Below, piece by piece: positions 54,434 to 57,504 of a stretch of 57,504 nt of DNA (its first letter is position 1; each line of letters starts with the position of its first letter). The stretch covers positions 1-57,504 of the IMG/VR virus record IMGVR_UViG_3300027822_000014. One strand, written 5' to 3'. The notes under the pieces were generated by a model. The model was not told the origin of the DNA. It saw only the letters and a program-made list of their open reading frames with translations, and ran no database searches. Made by a program: the position numbers and the translations under genes. The DNA is from a virus.

Positions 54434-55021
54434 TTACCAGTACAAATCGCCCGGGTTTTCGTCCGTGACCATGCCGACAATGTCAATCGGAATCAGCGCC
54501 TTCAGCCGCTCATCCTTGTACATGGCGGTGATGATCTCTTTCGCTGGCCAGCCCTCAACCGGCGTCTGCGCCAGATGATACCAGCCGCGCACGTCCAGGC
54601 CGTGGCCGATCAGCGTGAAGAACGCCGCCGCCTCGCTGGACCACTCAACGTCCAGCGTGATCTCATCCTCGTAGGCTGGCGGCGGCGGGCCGTGCTGCAT
54701 GAAGTGACCGGTGCCGTGCGGCACATAGGCTGTGGCCTCTGGCGTCATCGACAGGGCCACGTCGATGTGTGGCTCGGTCCACTTGGGCCTGTAGCTCCAC
54801 AGCGTGGCGTCGTAGATGGTGGCATTCCGGTCATATGGTGAGCCGGTGGTCACCCATGAGTGCTGGCTGTAGCCAACAACAGGGTGGTGTCCACGCGCCA
54901 CGCGTGAACCTTCAGGCAGCAGGCCGCTGCGGATCATGGCAAGGCTTGCCGCGTGGCATTGCTTGCTCCATTTCTCAGCACCGCCAATGGCGGCTGAAAG
55001 TGTCGTGAGGTTCACGTCCAT
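54434..55021 (-). CDS. Possible cysteine-hydrolase-fold protein, 195 aa
   Basis: The first third contains CHAASLAMIRSG (about 22-33), then GYSQHSWVTTG (about 50-60) and YDATLWSYRP (about 70-79): a cysteine, histidine and aspartate in the order of the transglutaminase/papain-like fold. Similar phage hypotheticals exist. The rest is unlike any enzyme I know, and activity is speculative. It lies upstream of the Cro-like gene. The ribosome site is weak (GGAGAG). Confidence 0.55.
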   Translation of the reverse strand: MDVNLTTLSAAIGGAEKWSKQCHAASLAMIRSGLLPEGSRVARGHHPVVGYSQHSWVTTGSPYDRNATIYDATLWSYRPKWTEPHIDVALSMTPEATAYVPHGTGHFMQHGPPPPAYEDEITLDVEWSSEAAAFFTLIGHGLDVRGWYHLAQTPVEGWPAKEIITAMYKDERLKALIPIDIVGMVTDENPGDLYW

Positions 55022-55051
55022 GTTGATCTCTCCAAAATTTTTTTAACGGGG

Positions 55052-55261
55052 CTATGTTGCAAAAACGGCTTGTGGCGGTTCCTGCTTCCCTGCTTTCTTA
55101 AACACTTGAGCCCTGAACTCGTTGCAAAGCCGGTCCAGGGTCAGCGGGTCCAGGTCTTTGATTGATATGGCTGTCCCCTCTTCGTCATTGCTCAATGATT
55201 TGGTACGCACGAAATTGGGTACTGAAAATGCTTCAAGGTCTATTTCGATGGTCGCTTTCAT
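55052..55261 (-). CDS. Hypothetical protein, 69 aa
   Basis: A small protein with a beta N-terminus (KATIEIDLEAFSV) and a helix (LDRLCNEFRAQVFKKAG). GAAAGGA precedes ATG 55261. Not recognised. Confidence 0.65.
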   Translation of the reverse strand: MKATIEIDLEAFSVPNFVRTKSLSNDEEGTAISIKDLDPLTLDRLCNEFRAQVFKKAGKQEPPQAVFAT

Positions 55262-55324
55262 GGCCCGGTCCTTTCTGGGTATGGGCGGGGAAAACAGGGG
55301 GCCGGAACCCCCCGCTCAGGATCG

Positions 55325-56215
55325 TCAGGCTGACCAATGCAGATAGAACTGCTCCGGCGTGTCATGCTTCAGGACGAACTCGCACATCTCCGCAGTGATG
55401 CGCAGGCTGTCCACGTAGGACTTCAGCCGGTCATCCGAGCCACGGCACACCAGATAGGTGCACGGCTTGGAACCCGCGCCGCCAACCAGTGACGCCATGA
55501 TGTTGTCCGAGCCACCGTGGATGATGCCGACAAGCTGCAGCGGATCGTTGATGTAGAACTCGCCGATGCCGTTGCTGTAGCCGCCACCGCCGAACGGCTC
55601 GCTGTCTTTGTTCTTTTCCAGCTCGTCCTTGAATAGCTTCAGCGCGTCCTCTTTCGACGAGCATCTGGCAGCCACCTCGGCAGGGTCCGAGAACATATTG
55701 ACCGACGCCTCCATGACGATCAGGTCGCCGCCGTTCGCTTCGGCGTTGGCTTCCAGCTCGCGGGCAAGCTCCAGCGCCCGCATGTGCGACTGATTCCAGT
55801 CAGGCTGGAACCGGTATTCCTCGTCGCGCTCGCGGTCGAAAATCCAGTACAGCCCGTCCTTGCCGGTGGCGATCTTGGCCACGTGGTTGACCCCGCCCTC
55901 GTTGTAGCTGGAACGCAGATAGTTCAGCTTGAACATATGCTCGGGGTCGATCTCGGAATCCGGCACCACGGCCTCGCGCTGGATCGTGTCCGGGATAGAA
56001 TGCCAGCCGTACTCGCCTTTGACCATGCCCAGCTTGTCACCCAGCTCGGCAGACTGCTTGCGCGCTTCGTCCTTTTCGGCGTCGCTGCACTTGTCGTAGC
56101 CCTTGCCGCCGGTGATCTTGTCCCAGATAGCGGTGGTGCCTTTGTCGTAGGCGTCCTCCATCTCGTCGGCTTTGGCCACGTCGAAATACTGATACAGATG
56201 TACGTCTAAACCCAT
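55325..56215 (-). CDS. Conserved phage hypothetical protein, 296 aa
   Basis: Starts MGLDVHLYQYFDV, an opening seen in a family of phage proteins of unknown role. Acidic, soluble, with a helix-rich centre (MRALELARELEANAEANGG) and several glycines near 200-215. No enzyme motif is visible. GGAGAGAAAATC precedes ATG 56215. A structured leader (E7) and a two-codon minigene lie just upstream. Confidence 0.7.
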   Translation of the reverse strand: MGLDVHLYQYFDVAKADEMEDAYDKGTTAIWDKITGGKGYDKCSDAEKDEARKQSAELGDKLGMVKGEYGWHSIPDTIQREAVVPDSEIDPEHMFKLNYLRSSYNEGGVNHVAKIATGKDGLYWIFDRERDEEYRFQPDWNQSHMRALELARELEANAEANGGDLIVMEASVNMFSDPAEVAARCSSKEDALKLFKDELEKNKDSEPFGGGGYSNGIGEFYINDPLQLVGIIHGGSDNIMASLVGGAGSKPCTYLVCRGSDDRLKSYVDSLRITAEMCEFVLKHDTPEQFYLHWSA

Positions 56216-56246
56216 GATTTTCTCTCCTGGTTAGTGGGGTCATGCT

Positions 56247-56296
56247 GGCGCATGGAAACGGGGCAGGGGTGGGGCCTGCCCGTAACGATGCGTCAT
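56247..56296 (-). repeat. Divergent structured intergenic element E7
   Basis: Plus-strand order: GGCGCATGG, AAAC, GGGCAGG (56261-56267), loop, CCTGCCC (56275-56281), GTAA, CGATGCGT. It keeps the CATGG...CGATG frame, inner GC hairpin and downstream GCATGAC box of elements E3-E5 but has lost the GGTAGG and CCAGCG hexamers. An 18-residue frame (56240-56296) overlaps it. Confidence 0.55.
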
Positions 56297-56305
56297 CACC
56301 TTGGG

Positions 56306-56314
56306 TTAGCGCAT
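56306..56314 (-). CDS. Two-codon minigene (ATG CGC TAA)
   Basis: TAGAGGAGAGAAAC, one of the best ribosome sites in the genome, is followed by ATG CGC TAA. Minigenes of this form in lambda (bar region) sequester peptidyl-tRNA. Here it could be a leader peptide, a remnant of a deleted gene, or a landing site. It is the first translated unit after the promoter at 56356-56384. Confidence 0.45.
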   Translation of the reverse strand: MR

Positions 56315-56355
56315 GTTTCTCTCCTCTAAAAACGTTACATTTGCAGTATCAACTA

Positions 56356-56384
56356 TGTTCACACATTGTGGACTATGGTGTCAA
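56356..56384 (-). promoter_or_regulatory. Candidate leftward promoter with palindrome
   Basis: TTGACA (56384-56379) is perfect; the hexamer at 17-base spacing is TGAACA (56361-56356), poor. GTTCACA-cat-TGTGGAC (56357-56373) forms a near-perfect palindrome in the spacer, suggesting regulated use. Confidence 0.45.
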
Positions 56385-56387
56385 TGC

Positions 56388-56720
56388 CTACCAGTCGAAT
56401 TTTTTCGTCCGTGACGTGAAAGCCACGTTACAGAACGGCACCTCCGCCTTGATTTCCACGTCCACGTCCGGCCCGATATCGTCGTGCACGTCCTTGCCGT
56501 TGATCTCTTCGGCCATGCGTTCGGCAATGAAATGCATGACGCCGGAGCGGCACACTTCCAGCGCCTCGTTTGTCGAGCTGGTGTGCTGCCGTGCCATGTG
56601 CAGCAGGTTGCCGATCATGTCACCGATCTGGGTGGTGATCTCCTCGTCCTGGGTTCCCATGGTGTTGGCGAACTCGGCCAGATGGCCCTCTATGCTTTCG
56701 ATTCTCTGCTCGTTGTTCAT
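56388..56720 (-). CDS. Hypothetical acidic protein, 110 aa
   Basis: Helical and acidic throughout the first 75 residues (NNEQRIESIEGHLAEFANTM; EITTQIGDMIGNLLHMARQ), with a strand-rich end (DVDVEIKAEVPFCNVAF). No family recognised. Its start overlaps the previous stop by four bases, and its end abuts the promoter at 56384. Confidence 0.65.
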   Translation of the reverse strand: MNNEQRIESIEGHLAEFANTMGTQDEEITTQIGDMIGNLLHMARQHTSSTNEALEVCRSGVMHFIAERMAEEINGKDVHDDIGPDVDVEIKAEVPFCNVAFTSRTKKFDW

Positions 56721-56935
56721 GCGTCCTCGCTTTCATCGATTTTCCAGTGGTGCGCCGGGAACGATACCCAGCTATGGGTTAAGTCGAGCGGCAGGTCGGT
56801 GACATTATCGAACTGCGCGCGCAGGTGACCGCCCAGGCCAGATGGCTGGAGCAAGGCGGTCTGCCCTTTGAGTTTGATGGTCCGGCCATGCCGGGCCACC
56901 ACGGTTTCGTTGCCGGTGTACGTGCCGTGCATCAT
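56717..56935 (-). CDS. Hypothetical protein, 72 aa
   Basis: Beta-rich with several G and T (MMHGTYTGNETVVARHGR; LQPSGLGGHLRAQFD) and HSWVSFPAHHW near the end. Overlaps neighbours on both sides by four bases, so co-translated. Function unknown. Confidence 0.65.
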   Translation of the reverse strand: MMHGTYTGNETVVARHGRTIKLKGQTALLQPSGLGGHLRAQFDNVTDLPLDLTHSWVSFPAHHWKIDESEDA

Positions 56936-57315
56936 TCGCTGGCCTTCGCTTTGTCATCACCGATCCACAGCCACGCCTGCACATAGGCACCGCCGTCAGC
57001 ACTCGGCGACACCAAAGCCTCGCCGTCGATTTCGATCTTGCCATCCTCCGCCCAGTGTTCGCGCGCAGCGTCGCGGTAGTTGTCGTCCGCGATGGCATCG
57101 TCATCGATCAGGTCCAGCTCTTGCCAGTCGTGGCTCAGGCTCAGCTCTGTTATCCGAACCCCTTCGTCCATCTTGCTGTTGTACCCGGTCAGGAAATTGT
57201 CGTCGGGCTCGCAGCAGTCCAGCACCTCGCTGGCCAGCTTGCGGGCGGCGTCTTCATTCACAGCCGTCACCCTGACCACAGCGTTCAGCCTGCAGTCGAA
57301 TCCAAATTGTTTCAT
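56932..57315 (-). CDS. Hypothetical acidic protein, 127 aa
   Basis: The start FGFDCRLNAVVRVTAVNEDAA looks like a beta-hairpin and helix; the remainder is very acidic (DLIDDDAIADDN). No family recognised. AGAGGAGAGACGC precedes ATG 57315, and structured element E6 lies just upstream. On a circular map the 133-435 gene is next upstream. Confidence 0.7.
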   Translation of the reverse strand: MKQFGFDCRLNAVVRVTAVNEDAARKLASEVLDCCEPDDNFLTGYNSKMDEGVRITELSLSHDWQELDLIDDDAIADDNYRDAAREHWAEDGKIEIDGEALVSPSADGGAYVQAWLWIGDDKAKASE

Positions 57316-57340
57316 GCGTCTCTCCTCTTGTTGTCATGCG

Positions 57341-57397
57341 GGTGTGCACGGTAGGCCAGCCTGACACGTTGTGTCGGGCTGGCCAGCGGTGATCACC
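57341..57397 (-). repeat. Structured intergenic element E6 (type B outer stem)
   Basis: Plus-strand order: GGTGTGCAC (57341-57349), GGTAGG (57350-57355), CCAGCCTGACAC (57356-57367), GTT loop, GTGTCGGGCTGG (57371-57382), CCAGCG (57383-57388), GTGATCACC (57389-57397). The inner stem pairs along 12 positions with one mismatch. Its second half is also found at 1-27 because the element spans the repeat boundary. Confidence 0.85.
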
Positions 57398-57504
57398 CAG
57401 GCCACATATAGTGAAACCGACGGCCAAACAGCCAGACGGTGACGTACAGCCGGAACCCCTGCCCGCGCGTGATCAGATGAGCCCGCCCAGGCAGGGGGCA
57501 ATTC
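57371..57504. repeat. Terminal direct repeat, right copy
   Basis: Matches 1-134 except position 57497. See the left copy. Confidence 0.95.

Noticed and set aside
1-57504. tRNA genes and a phage RNA polymerase
   Set aside because: I saw no cloverleaf-like stretch in any intergenic gap and no RNA polymerase motifs in any frame; a covariance search would be needed to be certain for tRNAs.

Overview
The window looks like the complete genome of a tailed phage with a short tail (podovirus architecture). The first and last 134 bases are the same sequence apart from one base, as expected for a circular or terminally redundant genome assembled once around. No phage RNA polymerase gene is visible, so transcription probably relies on host RNA polymerase. 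The sigma70-like promoters I could pick out agree with that. A phage-encoded outer-membrane barrel resembles alphaproteobacterial Omp25/Omp31-type proteins in style, which weakly suggests an alphaproteobacterial host. I see no tRNA, rRNA, CRISPR array, tyrosine integrase or CI-type repressor.

Layout. A divergent control region (about 4253-5299) holds a strong leftward promoter, direct and inverted repeats and hairpins. Rightward from it (5300-37396) run the late genes: small and large terminase, portal, a Bbp19-like protein, scaffold, capsid, tail adaptor, tail nozzle, a GNAT-like protein, three ejection proteins (one with a lytic transglycosylase), a beta-helix tail spike, a lysis cassette, and a second tail-spike-like protein with an SGNH esterase domain. 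The gene set and order resemble Bordetella BPP-1-like podoviruses.

A visibly AT-richer accessory island (about 26756-31380) interrupts the late region between spike and lysis genes. It has two divergent operons. The leftward one carries a serine recombinase, a tiny protein with a twin-arginine signal, a small membrane protein and a DnaJ-type zinc protein. The rightward one carries a von Willebrand A protein followed by a string of tiny unknown genes, most preceded by an unusual AAAGG(G)CC leader.

Leftward from the control region, and continuing through the genome ends, runs one long minus-strand block: 4252 to 1, then 57504 to 37471. It holds a DNA-methyltransferase-like protein, a DUF932 protein, many small unknowns, a Cro-like regulator, a VRR-NUC nuclease, an SF2 helicase, an SPFH lipoprotein with a membrane partner, an outer-membrane barrel, MazG, DUF3310, ThyX, a DUF2800 nuclease, a possible ssDNA-binding protein, family A DNA polymerase and a primase-helicase. 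Most genes overlap or nearly touch and have strong GGAGAGA-type ribosome sites.

The most striking unexplained signal is a family of six (perhaps seven) structured intergenic elements in this minus-strand block. Each lies between a stop codon and the next ribosome site. Each has an outer stem that exists in two sequence versions with matching changes on both arms, invariant internal hexamers, a variable inner GC hairpin and a shared tail leading into the Shine-Dalgarno sequence. Other points of interest are a two-codon minigene with a perfect ribosome site, the SPFH/membrane/outer-membrane envelope module, the Tat-signal microprotein, and a short promoter-to-terminator RNA unit at 34.1-34.2 kb.
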